From assembly GCF_040183065.1 (NCBI RefSeq), contig NC_091130.1, positions 28,618,359 through 28,682,358 on the forward strand: DNA of 64,000 nucleotides, given 5' to 3'. The notes under the pieces were generated by a model. The model was not told where the DNA came from. It saw only the letters and a program-made list of their open reading frames with translations, and did no database searches. The DNA is from Periplaneta americana (taxonomy: Eukaryota > Arthropoda > Insecta > Blattodea > Blattidae). Each line of letters opens with the position of its first letter. The first letter of the stretch is position 1. The translations under genes were made by a program, and so were the position numbers. This document shows, piece after piece, positions 1 to 12,725 of the stretch.

Positions 1-783
1 GAGTGTTTTTACTCACGAACTGAGTTATCCATGTGAACGTATTCATTATGCAATGTATATTATACTCTCTACAGCACATTAGCGTACGATATAGAGAATG
101 AAGTTAAAATGAAAAATAATCATAATATGGATATTTAAACACATTTTTGAAAATGGTGGCCATTCATTTCGATACAGGCTTCAGTTCTTTTGTGCCTATT
201 ATCGCACTATAGATTATTGCATCTAATTCCAATTACCAGTTTCGTCCTTCATAGTTAGTAACTCATGTTGAAATAATTCTGTACCTACTCTATAAAAAGA
301 GTACCTTACATACTGTAAATTCACTCTTCACTTCTGCCCGACCCGCACAGATAAAATTACTCAGACATGCTATCTACTGTCTGTCCAAGTGGTTATGTCG
401 CAGGATCGTAGAAAGGGGGGGAATCACGTGATAGTTAATTACTTAACGAGGCCGTTTTATTTAAGTTATTTTAAACAGTTGCATAATATTACGGAGACGT
501 CCAATTAATTCCTAACAGAAATTAATGTTTTCAGAAAAGAGCTAAGAAAGCCCAGCCACTAGTCTTTACAATTGAGCGAGCAGAAGCAGGTGGGGGAAAT
601 CGGGATGCGACGTAGGCAAACGGACGACATTACTGAAATGTACTATAATCACTAACACAGTACTGCGGCCTTGGTTCTGTGTGGAGGACAGTTGGAACTT
701 CGTTAGTAGAAGGGGTGGGAGTGAAGTACATTCAAAAACTGAGGTAGAATAAAAGTTGAAGTAAAAATAAAATGATGTCCCTG
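1..783 (-). mobile_element. Non-autonomous TIR transposon, family A copy 1 (cut by window edge)
   Basis: The right edge ends in GATGTCCCTG followed by TA, the reverse complement of the CAGGGACATC terminus of the copies starting at 40587 and 54794. Read on the minus strand, the sequence follows those copies closely from the terminus, through the shared segment about adult-facing position 'TTTTTGAATGTACTTC', to the motif GTGAGTAAAAACACTC at the window edge. About 300 bases of the roughly 1.1 kb unit lie outside the window. No transposase reading frame is visible, so it is taken as non-autonomous. The class is uncertain. TA duplication and TIRs fit Tc1/mariner or pogo-like families. Confidence 0.75.
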
Positions 784-984
784 TATATTTGAGAACACTG
801 ACTAATATCACATACACAAATTAATGATAAATTACAGAAGGATCGAAATTTTGTGACATTTGTTATGACATATTAGGATATATATTCAGACTTGTCGTGT
901 TGCTGTTCCATTTAGTTACATGATCTTACATTGTTCTATTATTGACCCTTTGTGATCACCACTATATCACTAATTTTTTTTTTT

Positions 985-1250
985 TCATCCTGCACCATGG
1001 CATCATGGTCTAATTAATTCTGCCTAGGACTCATGTTACGGAATGCGCGCTGGTTCAAATCCTCATGGGGGGGAAAATTTTCTCACGAAATTTCGGCCAG
1101 TATATGGGGCTGGTGCCCACCCAGCATCGTGATGCGCTTGGAAAGCTACGATAAGTAACAAAATCCAGTTATGAAAGCCAGCTATAACGGCTGGGAGGAT
1201 CATCGTGCTAACCACACGATACCTCCATTCTGGTTGGATGATCGCCGGAG
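985..1250 (+). repeat. tRNA-derived SINE-like repeat
   Basis: A B-box-like GGTTCAAATCC lies near 1052, followed by a body containing AAATTTCGGCCAGTATA and TGCCCACCCAGCATC. The same body occurs at about 50318-50425, so this is a dispersed repeat. No target duplication was resolved. The rest of 784-2040 is AT-rich and shows nothing else recognisable. Confidence 0.5.
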
Positions 1251-2040
1251 ACTCCATTCTAGTTGAATAGCTAAAGAAGATCTTTATCTTGCTGCAGACA
1301 CATAAATGACAAAGCAGAACTGAAGGAAACAGGAACTGCATAATGATATAACTCAGTTTGCCAGAAGTAATTACAGTATTAATAATTATTCAGGGCATTT
1401 AGACTACAAGAACAGAGATTAGAAGATTCTGGAATTTTGAAATTGCAGCTATTTACATTAAAACAGTTTAGTTTACTCCCTATGTTTTATTGTAAACTTA
1501 CTGCATGACACTACTGGTAATTGAAATCACACATGTTTCCAGAACAATGCAGAATTAAATGACTGGAAGAAACGGAGTACAATTTTATATCTGTAAGCTG
1601 TAAAACTTAAAATATGAGTAACAGGGCATGATGTGATATAAAGTTTATTAGGAATTGACTTTTTGTTAAGAATATTTTATGAAATCAACTTTCGAAGACT
1701 TCGAAATGAATAACAAAATTTGCTTGTAGTAACTGAATTCATGGCATCATACATTATTTGGTACAGCGTACCATTCTTCATTATATTTTGAAGCCTTAAT
1801 TTGTGTGTTTAAAGTACGACTTTATGTTCTAATAAGTCCATAAATTTTAAATATTAAAGAAATACTCAATATGGAAATAACCAAACTTGTAGCTTATGTC
1901 GAGATTGTTTTATTCACATTTGAACAATGAATAGACCTGAAGTTAAATCATAATGTGAAATAATTTAAATATTTGATTGAGTTTTCAATAAATCATATTA
2001 TAGGTTGTATATGATCACATGATCAGAGTAAACAGAAGTA

Positions 2041-3002
2041 CAGTCAACTCCAGATATAGTGAACCTCTGCGGATTTGCATATTTCGTTCACTATATTCGA
2101 GGTTCATTATATCTGAAGTGTCTCTCCCCTAACCTTAAACGACAAGGGAATAAAATTGTGAACAAGAAAAAAGTATTTCGTTTTTGTGGAATGGATTACA
2201 CTCTATACTGTATACTGTTACTCACAGTTGATTTCCTTAAACTATGCTGTTGACCCATGTCCGCTTGCAAAAGACCATGCTCATTGTCACTTATAATATT
2301 CGCCTTATCTTCCGAAGAAAACACTTTATGTTTCGACATTTTTATTCAGTACATTAACTGTTGGCACACTAGAAGCAAATTGATCAGGTAGAAATGACAA
2401 ATGCTGTTATGGTGTGACTGCGTACTCAGCCTTGGAATTTCCCGGGTCACTTAAAGGAAACTGGGAGAGGGTTGATGGAGTTTGAAAGTCATCAAAATCT
2501 TACCTTCATGTATGCTCTGGACATAATGTTCGTCCCCTTTTAATAAAAGAAGGCAATTTCATTTTCCGTAGTTTCGAAGCTATTTGTCATAATGAAAATG
2601 TTTCTGAGAACAAAAGGCAACCTTCTGACGGTGGAGGATTAGAAATAGCAGTAGGGTAGAGTACAGTGCCTGAGAACAGAATGTCAACCCTTCGACGGTG
2701 GAGTGAGGCAAGATCTTAACGCATTGCCTGGATTTATAGTACAGCTCATTATCAAGGAATCACTAATCCTACCTTCGTTCTTTGACTAAAGGAGTAAGAA
2801 ACTTAGAATGTTGTTCTCAACACATTCTTTCAATTTTAAACAAGAAGATCTGACTTAAAATAAGAATTTGTCAGGATACAAGGTTCACTATAAACAGAAA
2901 TATTAATGTATATTTTAATGTATGCGAGTCAGGACCAATAATTTAGGTTCACTATAGCCGAATGTTCACTATAACCGAGTTCATTATATCCAGAGTTGAC
3001 TG
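2041..3002 (-). mobile_element. Tigger/pogo-like DNA transposon, internally deleted
   Basis: Terminal inverted repeats read CAGTCAACTCC at the left and GAGTTGACTG at the right, flanked by TA on both sides (2039-2040 and 3003-3004). Subterminal sequence is rich in variants of GTTCACTATA in both orientations near both ends. The element is 962 bp, too short for a full transposase. It retains a decayed helix-turn-helix start on the minus strand (2196-2339). TA duplication, CAG termini and a CENP-B/psq type HTH place it with pogo/Tigger elements. Confidence 0.8.
2196..2339 (-). pseudogene. Tigger-like transposase N-terminal HTH remnant
   Basis: A 47-residue minus-strand reading frame begins MSKHKVFSSEDKANIISD and continues with a segment like the second helix of CENP-B/psq DNA-binding domains (LRKSTVSNSI), then hits a stop. 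Tigger transposases start in a similar way. The catalytic domain is absent from the 962 bp element, so this is a relic. Confidence 0.55.
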
Positions 3003-3743
3003 TATGTGGAAATATTTCTTAGATAATTTTAAACAGAGGATGGAAAATTAGGAAGAAAATGGAAGAAGAGATTGGGGTTACTTACATGTACCGTTATAGG
3101 ATCTTGGAAGGATTGGGAACTACGAAATTCTCACATAGTATATGCAGTCGATGAAATACCTGGAAATAAAAGTGAAGTGTTAACAATATGCTAACTTACT
3201 CATTTGCTAGGACACGCAGTAATGTTCAGTTTTGTTATTGAACATTTGCATGCGAAATATTTTCTTTCTTGACAGGATTCTGAATAAGCTTTATTTTCTT
3301 GTGACTCACTCTTGAAGATTTCATTGTAACTTACCTTTGCTGAAAATTCCAATATGACAACGCATGCTGAAACCATACAAAGCATGGGGAAGCATTCTTA
3401 GGCTTTCTGCTTTTGAACGTTACGTATTTATGTGTTTTGAATTAGATGAGGAAAGTGATAAAAATTTGAATAGCATTATTATTAATGAGATTATAATCAC
3501 TTATTACATAACATTTGGTTTGTTTCAGGTTCTTTTTCTTTATTACGGCGATCTGATTTCACTTGTCTTTTATTCTCTAAATAACTTAGAAAATTTGTGT
3601 AAAGGATGCTATTGTAAATAATATTGAATGAAATGCTAATACCTTTTTTTCTTTTCAGTATACTGATCTTCCTCCTGTATCACACAGCAGGTTTTATTTT
3701 TTTTAATTGTCTAATATGGTGTGTCTTGTGTTTGTGATCTCAG
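3003..3743 (+). other. Probable intron of the LENG8-like gene
   Basis: This is the stretch between the Tigger-like element and the acceptor at 3741-3743. It contains polypyrimidine runs just before the exon but no second exon that I can recognise. Confidence 0.4.
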
Positions 3744-3906
3744 CTATCGTCCGTATTTGCCCCTGAGTTTCGTGGTGCAGGAATTGGCTTTCGATTCGGA
3801 TGAGAAGTGCGTAGAATTTCTAACACCATTTGGTCTCACATTTGAGGATGTCCAGAGGACCAGGATTGATTGCAAAGCTAGTATGTCCGCACTCGGAGCT
3901 ATGTGA
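3744..3906 (+). CDS. Terminal coding exon of a SAC3/GANP-domain protein, LENG8-like
   Basis: The exon starts after a clear acceptor (pyrimidine-rich tract ending TGTGATCTCAG) and runs to TGA at 3904-3906. It opens with one base completing a codon from the previous exon, and the AG upstream suggests that codon is serine. It encodes about 53 residues starting YRPYLPLSFVVQELAFDSDE and ending IDCKASMSALGAM. The pattern of proline-leucine, hydrophobic helix, ELAF, FL.PFGL and IDCK..M..L at the extreme C-terminus matches my recollection of LENG8, a SAC3/GANP family member related to proteins of mRNA export and processing. Upstream exons of this gene were not recognised in 1-3743 and probably lie left of the window. 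Other SAC3-family members are possible. Confidence 0.7.
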
Positions 3907-6900
3907 AACAGGGTTCACTTTGACCAGCCTTTCATGATCGTGCATTTGTCACAGGGGAAGGAAATATGTGCTGCTGATATGTCTTCAAAACTAGGTCTAA
4001 ACCTATAGTTTGTATTGCAAATTGCTGGGAGGTCCCAAGGGTCTATTTGTGTCTTCAAAGTCATAATGAAACCAAGAATAATTCTTCACTGCCATGCTTT
4101 ATCATTGGTGACATTTAAGTATATTGTACAAAACACGTACATTTGGGAGCTACGACGATGTTCTTTTTCTAGTAACCTAGCTTTAAGTTATTGCAGAAGA
4201 CAACCTTTCTTTATTTATCGTTATTATTTAAATATGTGGACAGTGTTGTGTGGTGTTGTTGCTGCTCATAATTCTACAGTATATTTAAAGTGCGTCACCG
4301 TTTTAAAGTAAATTCACGTGGACAAGAATAAAATCAGTGAAGTGTATGCATTCCAGTTAGAATTGAAGAAGACAACAGCTTTTTGTACGGGAAAATATTG
4401 TAGCAGTTCCATGAAGAAAATTCAGCTTCTGAATGTATGCAGTATGAAGAGAATATGTTATTGCTCAAGATGTTCACGAGATACATACATTGAAGAAGAC
4501 TTATTTCCACAGTTTATTGAGAATAAGGATGTTACTCGTATTTTAAGAAACCATCTTTTTTCCGATTACAAAGGTTTTGTACTTAACTATGTCGCAAGAT
4601 GCAGCAGAATGAAATAAAATGGAAAGTAATGATATACAAAAATACAACAATTTGGAGTTGCAGTATCCGTGAGTCCATTGCTTTCTTCACAGATGAGTAA
4701 ACATTGAAGACAAAGGAGATATAAACCCACAGAGAATATTTTATAGACTTCTAGACACACATATTTATTTTTAAAGTTGGGTATGAATTACTTCTCTGAA
4801 AACATCTTTGCAGTTTCATTACAAATTTTCACTCTGCTTTCATCCAGATGTTAAGGTAGTATTATGAGGACTGAAGAACAACATTTGGATGAAAGTGTAT
4901 AGAAGAAATTTGTTTTGGAAACACAACTGTAAATAGTGAATGCAGATGACCATACAATTATAACATCAAGATTAATGCAGAAGATTTGTGTGCTGTGTGA
5001 GTATATAAATCCATGAGAACTCGACAAATTTTGGATGCAATCAGGATTAAACTGTCTTGACTACATTCAGATTTGTTGAGAATACCTTGACAATAACAAC
5101 TGTAGGTTCCTGCAACTTGACCTTATACCTCCAGTTACATATTTACAGTTTATTATATCAGAGAGGAATAAGAAGGAAATTGGAAATTCTGCTTAAAATT
5201 GAATGCATTAGCTGTTAATGACCTACTGTAGCCAGAATTCACCACTGAAAATTACAAAATTCAACTGAAATATTCTGACAGGGGATATTTATCGAGGTGA
5301 GAGCTTGCCACAGATGGAACCAAATGTTACAAAGAAACCTTCAAATCCATAAAGAAATTTAATAGGTTTCAAGCATTTACAATATGATAAAACAAGGAAG
5401 ACCACCATTGGAAGAGAATGATGTATTTGCAAGTTCGTTGCATGTTCAGCATTCCAGGTGCCATCACTTGTGTGAATTCGACATTATTTCGTCTACAGTA
5501 ATAAATCATCAGGAAGAAGGAAGGAATTGGAGTTTAAGCGTCATGTTTATGGAGTTGAGCAATATGACGTCAGCTTGCTGGGTATTCTTCCATCACTTGT
5601 ATCCTTCCTTCGAACTAAGCAACATTTTTGTAGATTCATCATTTTTCTAAGAAGGTAATAGACTTCCAGTGCAGAGTTTTGTGAGAAATCTGTTTCGTTA
5701 GGGGTGCTTAGGTTGTCTTCCATCATTTCACATTAACATTGGGACCTCCCTTTTGTAAGGAGTTTTTTTAGTCATGTTCTTTAAGCATATAAATACCCAA
5801 CATTTTGTAGCAGCTCACAGACGACTGTAGGATTGATGAAGGGGCTTCGAGGTGGAAAATCGGTGCTGCATTCTGCGAAGGAGAGGAAGATCAGAAGAAA
5901 GAAGATACTACTCAGTTTAATGTGTTTGAACATTAATTTTCTTTCATCTAGTCAACAAATACGTGTGAGGAATCGGTAGCAAGCCTTCTACCTGCTAGGA
6001 AGATGAAGATGTTTCCAACGGTTTTTTTTATCTTGTATCCTATTGCAGTTTCCTACTTGGAGCCTTTCTTTGGTCTTAACATTCCTTTTACAAAACTTTT
6101 TTTTCTCAGCATTCAAGCCGTTTTAATTTGCTTTACATCTTCAGTTTAGAAGACTAATGTTTTCCTTTGAATTCATATTTGTAAAATTATAAAAATGTAT
6201 CTAGTGAAATGGATTGGTATCTCTCCAAAAAAGTGTGTTAATATGTACATAGAATATTGCATAATAGGTAATTTCAGAAGTAAATATTTTGTCTCGTTAA
6301 AAATTGAACTTCCCGATCAAGATTGGAGTTACATTTCAGAAGGTAATGTAGTAGACAGCGGTGTTACTGTATTTTTTTCCCCTCTTCTCTTTTTTGTTCA
6401 AGCATTGTATTATACCAGGAAGTGAATTTGTGGATGAACCACATTTTCTTAATATGATCATTCCAGTTTTAAAAAGCTGTATATAGGTATGTGAGTGTGC
6501 GTGTGTAAATATATGTATGTGGGCTTATGTCATTACATGCATTTTTAAAACTGGATAACATATTTTTCTAAGTCGGATGTGACATCAGGATAGGTGTGAG
6601 AACATGCACATTGTACCTGAGGAACTCTCTTGGACATGTAATGTAGAGATTTAATGAAAAATCTTACTGTATGAGAAACATGAACATTTGTGGAAAATCT
6701 GGAGAACCTTTATTTTCTTGTGTGTTATTAATAACATGGAAGAAAAAGTATGTTCATTTTAACGAACTCTTTACCATGTTTAGTGGTTTTGTTATGTACA
6801 TAAATCAAACATCTGGTATAATAATAAATATAGTGTTAATTTTTTATATCATTCTCTCAATTTTTTGTAAATTATCAATTCCAACTTTGTATTATGGAAA

Positions 6901-6975
6901 TGAGTGACAGCAAACCTCTCCAAATGTTAAACATATAGTAATGTTGGCTGTTACCTCTTATCTAAAAGAAATAAA
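3907..6975 (+). other. Probable 3' UTR of the LENG8-like gene
   Basis: Non-coding sequence follows the TGA. AATAAA signals on the plus strand occur at 4327-4332, 4613-4618 and 6970-6975, so alternative polyadenylation is possible. Short reading frames here lack family resemblance. Transcript data would be needed to fix the real end. Confidence 0.4.
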
Positions 6976-8218
6976 ATATATTAAAAATGCAAGACTAGCC
7001 TACATTTATTTTAGTTTCACATTCTCTTACTATCTGTTGTAGAAAATATTTAGATCTTCCAGATTAAATTGCCATGAAAAAATTAATAATAGCAAGAGTA
7101 ACAACAGAAGTGTTTTGCAACATTCACTGAAGATTACACTGAAGAATGCTAACAGAATTTTTCCTATTTTTTTATTACTATTTATTTCACAATGTCGGAA
7201 AATATAACAGGCAGTAAGACACATTTCACATATTACAATGAATTTGCATAATGGAACAAATTGCACAAAAAATACCATGTGTGTATTGCCATGTGTAATC
7301 AATCAGCCATTCTGATCAATATCCACTTCATATATCGCTTACAAAGTAACTTACTCTATTTGCTACACAAAGTGTATTCCGTCTCTGAACTGTTAATTGT
7401 AGAATATACATGAACTGGTGACTGATCTGTCTGCACCAAATGCAACATGGGTATTATGACAGTTGTGTAAGAGATTTGTGCAAAGGGATAAACTACTAAT
7501 GCCACATTTCTTAGTTAAGGTACTCCATATGACATTAGTAACACTATTATTATGAATACTAAAGGTGTGAAATGAAAATGTATAACATATACTTGAAAAT
7601 AACGAACTAAACTTAAAAGAAGACCATATTGGTTAGGTTTAATAACACTGTCAATTTTTCAATTAACATATATTGGTTCTACACCTTTTCTTCTGCCTCA
7701 CCAATCCTTGCACAGTTACAAATTACCCAGCCTCTTCCAGTAAGTGTACTAATGTGTAAACCTTCCAAAGCAATAGTGTGAAATACTTCAGCTTTTTTTT
7801 TATCCCCCCCCCCCCCCAAACATGTTTCATCCCATATCATTCTAAAACTACTGTCAATTTATTCTCTCCTTTTATGAAATTTGCTGTCTTGTTCATGGCA
7901 AGCAATAATGCAGACGGTACTACTGCCCGTGCCTCACTTCCTGAGCTGTTTCTTTGCGGGGTGAGACGCAGAGGGGGGGGAGTAGGAGGTGCTGGGTACG
8001 CATGTGCCTACTACCCAACGTTCAACACATCGGCCTTTTCAGGATTCCTTTCGTCAGCTATGGAGCAAGATCAGCCATGGACAAGCGAATGTATAGGCTA
8101 TCCCCTCACAAAACAGATTATGTCCTCATCAATACACTACAGTCTCTACTCGAGATTATCGACCTAATCGCGATTATAGTTGTCATGTGTACACATCCAT
8201 AAACTCTTTCTTCAATGG
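6976..8218. other. Intergenic AT-rich stretch
   Basis: I see no gene here. A short poly-C run sits near 7806-7817 and a more GC-rich patch near 7920-8020 contains AGGGGGGGGAG. No element boundaries were found. Confidence 0.4.
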
Positions 8219-8564
8219 CAGTGTTTCTCAAACTTTTTCCACCGCGAAACCCCTTTTAATCTAAAGTGTAATTGCGGAATCCTTGTAATATTTTATTAGT
8301 ATTTAATAATTAACAGACAAGTGAAAGCTAGTATCTCAATAATTCTGTTCAGTGGGACGAATGTAATTGCTTTTTAAGCCTGCAATCTGGTTTTATGGCA
8401 GAAAGTTGTAGTCTCATTTCTACTGTACTTCTGCATTTTGTCTTTTCGATATTTTGTTTTAGTGAACACATACACAGAGAATCCAATGATGAAAGTGATA
8501 AGTATTATGGGTATTTTCCGTTTTAGATGTTCATTAAACATATTATTATTACGCATGTTCTTGG

Positions 8565-8612
8565 ATTATTATTATCATCATCATCATTATTATTATTATT
8601 ATTATTATTATC
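8565..8612. repeat. (ATT/ATC)n microsatellite
   Basis: An imperfect trinucleotide array within the hAT-type element. Confidence 0.85.
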
Positions 8613-8690
8613 ACCGGTGGTTTCATGTTATTACTGATTCATATTTTCGTAACATTTATATATTTTTATAGTATCCACTAAGTATAAAAT

Positions 8691-8946
8691 AGCCACCGGA
8701 GCAGCCCAGTCGGCTAAGGCGCTTGCCTATCGATCCTGAGTTACGCTCGAGCGCAGGTTCGATTCCCGCTTGGGCTGATAATCTGGTTGGATTTTTTCCC
8801 CGAGGTTTTCCCCAACCATAAGACGAATGTCAGGTAATCTTTGGCGAATCCCCGACCTTATCTTGCCAAACACTATTTTGCTATCATCAATCCCGTCGGT
8901 GCAAAATAACCTAGTAGTTGATACAATGTCGTTAAATAACCAAGTA
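8691..8946 (+). mobile_element. tRNA-derived SINE, family S2
   Basis: It opens AGCCACCGGAGCAGCCCAGT, has a B-box GGTTCGATTCC after the tRNA-like head, then a body with GGATTTTTTCCCCGAGG and a 3' end with CTAGTAGTTGATACAATG and CGTTAAATAACC. Copies of the family occur at 29238-29571 and 46458-46713. The flanks carry AAGTATAAAAT at 8680-8690 and 8947-8957, a target duplication. Confidence 0.85.
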
Positions 8947-9022
8947 AAGTATAAAATAAAATTTAAAATCACATAGGGCTCACGGAATCCCAGAACATAC
9001 TTTGAGAAATGCTGCTCTATGG

Positions 9023-10974
9023 TACTTCAGTAGTTGTCCACACTCAACGAAGAATGGCCTAGTGTGTACATACATTTTAGGAAATTGCCATCAGAGATAA
9101 TAGCAATAGTGGTAACCACAATTATAGTATCCAGTATTATAAACAGTAAAAACCCCTGAACTGGCATAGGATAATGTTTTCAGAACACGTAATATGCTGC
9201 CGTGCCGCCACGCTGCAGCTGACGTGCCAGTCCGAGCAGACCTATAAGCACTAGGGAACTCTCGGTTCAGGACGTGAGACACGGGCAGTATATCACTTCA
9301 AGTGGGCCGAGTTCCAGTGTGAATAACCGTATTTACATAAACAGCTATTTTGATTCTTGTATTACAAGAATAAGCATTTGGTTATTTCGATACACTACTA
9401 CGATTTTTTTTTTTTTTTTTTTTTGCATTCAACATAAATACAGACTTCATATACTGCCACCAAGTTGCTAATTTTTGCTTCATTTCCAGAGGCACGTATA
9501 TTTTATATATTCATTATACTGGAAATGAATTCAGTACATTATGAAATTGTTCAGATTTCAGAAATATAAATTATATAATATCCCCTAATTGCATCTTTTG
9601 TTTAAAGAACTATAAATGGCTAATGAGGGGTCAGGTTTAGGGAGTTTTGAATGGACATTTTATTTTTCAAATACCACCTTCAATTTTTATCTTAAGGGAT
9701 CAGGGAATAGGAAGTTTTAAATGGACATTTTTTTCAAATACCACCTTACTTCAATTTTTATCTTATTTTCTGGTATGTTATACCTACTCTACTACTCTAT
9801 GCAAGGTTTGTTTACCTACTACATGTAGAAAATAAAAAAAAATCTCTGCTATTTTGCAAGATACAGACATTTTTATGGTGGTTCTTTGACTAAAGTTAGT
9901 TTCAGGCTCTTCAAATAACGCGCACACACACATACGTACACTCACGCACACTGAGCTGTCATTTGATATTCATAATTGTGAAAAATTAATATTGTATACG
10001 CATAATTCTATGTTCTGCAATGAATAAAAATACACACAAATATACTGCACTGCCTTACAATGTTATTACTGGCATAACAACTGCTACTACATTATGTGAG
10101 GCTGGGTCACTACCATTGCCTTGGATATCATCACTAAGTAAGGGTAAGCAATTTAATTGCCCTTGGAGGTTTTAAATTAGTCTCTCCACCTACTCAAACT
10201 CGGATTTTTAAATCAGAACTTTTGTAGGTGTGTTCACATGGCACTTGCCATGCTATTCATGAGATGCTAATTGAAGTTCAGGTCTTAGAGCAAAAAAAAA
10301 AAAAAAATACCGTTTAGTTTTAGTAGATAACGATTGAGTTACAGATTCATAAAAGGCAAAATATACTGCTGACAGAAGTGACCAATTATTACTATAAGAT
10401 CGTAGAGCTAAAAGCTGGTATTTCCCTTGAGCATATGCCTTTCCTAAAATGATGGCACTGACAAAGATTTGCAAGAAACAAGGTAATTCAGTTGACAACT
10501 ATATTCTATATTTTTATAATGAATAAGCAGAACTACTTCAAAAAACAAATTCAATCAATCTTCTTAATGTATCTAGCTGTTTGCTGACAACATAAAGTCC
10601 ACTGTAGTCTGTTCATTTTTTGTTTTTATGAGAAATGAGAGGTATTTTGGAAAAAAGCAAATTAGCAACTGTTAATTGTAGTAGTTCTAAATTCATTCTT
10701 TCCGTTTCTGCAGGAACACAGGATATGTTTCTAACATCAGTATCATGTCTACTACATCAGTAGAGATGTTTCTTAACTGTTTCCTGATTTATGCTCTTTG
10801 TTAAGTGGAGTAATAAACTGAACTGCATTTATATTCAATTACAAACTGAACTGAAATTACATTGGTTTGGGACATTCTATCTTATATGATGATGTTCACA
10901 TCGCTGAAAATGTTCTCTATATACAGTAATTAAAAAATACAAATTCTTTAGTTATGCATCACCAGTAACTACGC
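9023..10974. other. Intergenic stretch with a short tandem duplication
   Basis: I see no gene here. At about 9636-9762 two adjacent units of roughly 65 bp repeat the motifs AATGGACATTTT and CAAATACCACCTT. A poly-T tract lies at 9404-9424 and a poly-A tract at 10289-10303. Confidence 0.5.
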
Positions 10975-11239
10975 TATATCGTCGCCTGAATGCAAGAACT
11001 AGGTAACTTGATTTTTCATATTTTGTGACATCGCCTATTTACTAATTTATTGCACTAAGAAATATGTCTCGTTTTCTTTTACCTATTTGTTATATTGAAA
11101 AATAGATGTCGCTGGTATCATTCGATCACTTACCTAGATCCTGGATTGCATTTTGTGCGATTTTTGCTATGCTATAAAAGAGGTAATTAAAAAAAGCAAA
11201 TTTCGAGTTACCTAGTTCTTGCATTCAGGCGACGATATA
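10975..11239. mobile_element. Short MITE with long terminal inverted repeats
   Basis: TATATCGTCGCCTGAATGCA at the left is mirrored by TGCATTCAGGCGACGATATA at the right. The inverted match continues inward through AGAACTAGGTAACT, giving TIRs of about 34 bp on a 265 bp element. The outer TA on each side may be the target duplication. No coding capacity. It lies immediately beyond the likely polyadenylation site of Pka-R1. Confidence 0.85.
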
Positions 11240-11251
11240 AAATAACCAACA

Positions 11252-11257
11252 TTTATT
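11252..11257 (-). terminator. Pka-R1: Candidate polyadenylation signal of Pka-R1
   Basis: TTTATT on the plus strand is AATAAA on the minus strand, about 460 bases downstream of the Pka-R1 stop codon. The region 11258-11715 would then be the 3' UTR. Only the hexamer supports it. Confidence 0.35.
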
Positions 11258-11715
11258 TTTAAAGCATTATGCACCGTACTTATGTTTTAAGTTTTGAGGC
11301 AAAGTAATTTCATAACAGATGCAAATGCGAAACATAAATGCCCAATGTCTATATACAATTTTACAGTGTCTTTTAAAGCGAATTTTCGAGTTCCTGAATA
11401 ACAGAACATCAATTTAAAGTCGACATTTCTCTCAAATATAAAGAGGATGGAAAGAAAGATGCAAATGTTTGTATAACTGCTTGAAAATATATTAATATTT
11501 AAAAGCACTTCAGATATTCTCACATTCTGATTTTCCTGCATAACAGAAAGAATATAAATGTTTAATATAGTTGTACTGACATATACCCACCCAACATAAG
11601 CTCGCTCTCCAGCATACTGGCTATATGGCCACAGGATGTTATAAGCTAAGAAGCCTACTATGACAGTAGTGTGTAGTGATGGTGGTATTTGAAGTCCTTG
11701 TTTGCGAACTGCCAG

Positions 11716-11800
11716 TTACACAGACAGGGAAACGAAACTATTGTACTGTGTGATGTTTCTCTTCAGAATGTCTGCACACAGACCTAGCACTCTTTCAAAC
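11716..11800 (-). CDS. Pka-R1: Pka-R1 last coding exon (end of cAMP-binding domain B)
   Basis: On the minus strand an acceptor (TTTGTGTTTCAG) precedes a G completing the arginine codon begun in the exon at 14412-14499. The 27 residues after that split arginine begin [18 protein letters not shown], and the exon ends in SFVSLSV and a TAA stop at 11718-11716. This is the conserved C-terminal helix of type I PKA regulatory subunits, which packs on the cyclic-nucleotide-binding domain B. No break or substitution in key positions is evident. Confidence 0.95.
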
Positions 11801-11910
11801 CTGAAACACAAAACATAAATTAGCTATTATTAGCGACCTGAAAATTATGCATTTGCGAAATCAGCGAATTTTTTAATTTCGGGGTAGAAAGTCTTTTCCT
11901 TCATCTGTAA

Positions 11911-12725
11911 AGGTACGGCCACACGTCGCTACTTTTGCAGCACTACTTTTATACTGCAGCTGCAAAAGTTGCGTGTCGTGTTCACACGTAAGCCAAAAGT
12001 AGCACGCTGCACGCTACTTTTCGTGCTGTGCAACCCGAGTGCTGCAAAACTTGCAACTGGAGGTTGCGAGTCTGTTCACACGCAAGGCGCTACTTTTGCA
12101 GCCGCAGTCATGCTGCAGGTTTCCATCTCCGTATTGACTTCTCAATATACATTTTGTGCTTATGTTTGCATTATTAAGAAACTCATGCGAAAGCTTTCTT
12201 ATCTATTATTTGCTTTTCTGTCGTATCTAGTATTCAGAAATTGACATTATTTTTACTATAAAGCTTTTAAAAACGCCTATATACTTAAATGATAATCAAA
12301 AGTATATTCACGTAATCAATGTTGGCAACCTTCCTGTTTGGAACTACGCTACGCAAAATTTAAAAAATGAATTATATTGTCACCAATTATGCTCACACTG
12401 TGTTGTGTATTTAATAACTGTTACAAATAATTTATTTTCATCACATTTAACATTAAAATATATCCAAGCAATAAAAGTATCATTGGCACATTTGGGTGGT
12501 AACACTGGTTGCAACCGCAGCAAAAGTTTAAACAAAACTGAAATCAAAAATGCTGCGGCTGCAACCCTGAGAACCCTGTTCACACGTCGCTACTTTTAAG
12601 TAGCGGGCAGCAGGTTCGGCAGCCGCTACTTTTCGGGTTGCACCGTTGTTCACATGTCGCAGTACAAGAGTTGCGCAGTTTTTTGTACTGCAGTGCTGCA
12701 AAAGTAGCGACGTGTGATCGTACCT
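11911..12725. mobile_element. TAA-target MITE copy 1 (Harbinger-like)
   Basis: The ends read AGGTACGGCCACACGTCGCT and, at the right, AGCGACGTGTGATCGTACCT. TAA flanks both sides (11908-11910 and 12726-12728). Interior sequence near both ends repeats variants of CGCTACTTTTGCAGC and GTTCACACG many times in both orientations. A second copy is at 47365-48059. TWA 3-bp duplication suggests the PIF/Harbinger superfamily, but there is no transposase to confirm it. Confidence 0.8.

Larger units (their letters stand above)
8219..9014. mobile_element. hAT-type element (CAGTGTTTCTCAAA ends) with nested SINE
   Basis: The left end reads CAGTGTTTCTCAAACTTT and the right end, reverse complemented, CAGCATTTCTCAAAGTAT. 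These termini are typical of hAT/Charlie-like elements. The flanks are TTCAATGG (8211-8218) and CTCTATGG (9015-9022), an 8-bp target duplication with 6 of 8 matching. Internal content includes an (ATT)n run and an inserted SINE at 8691-8946. There is no transposase frame, so it is non-autonomous. Confidence 0.75.
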
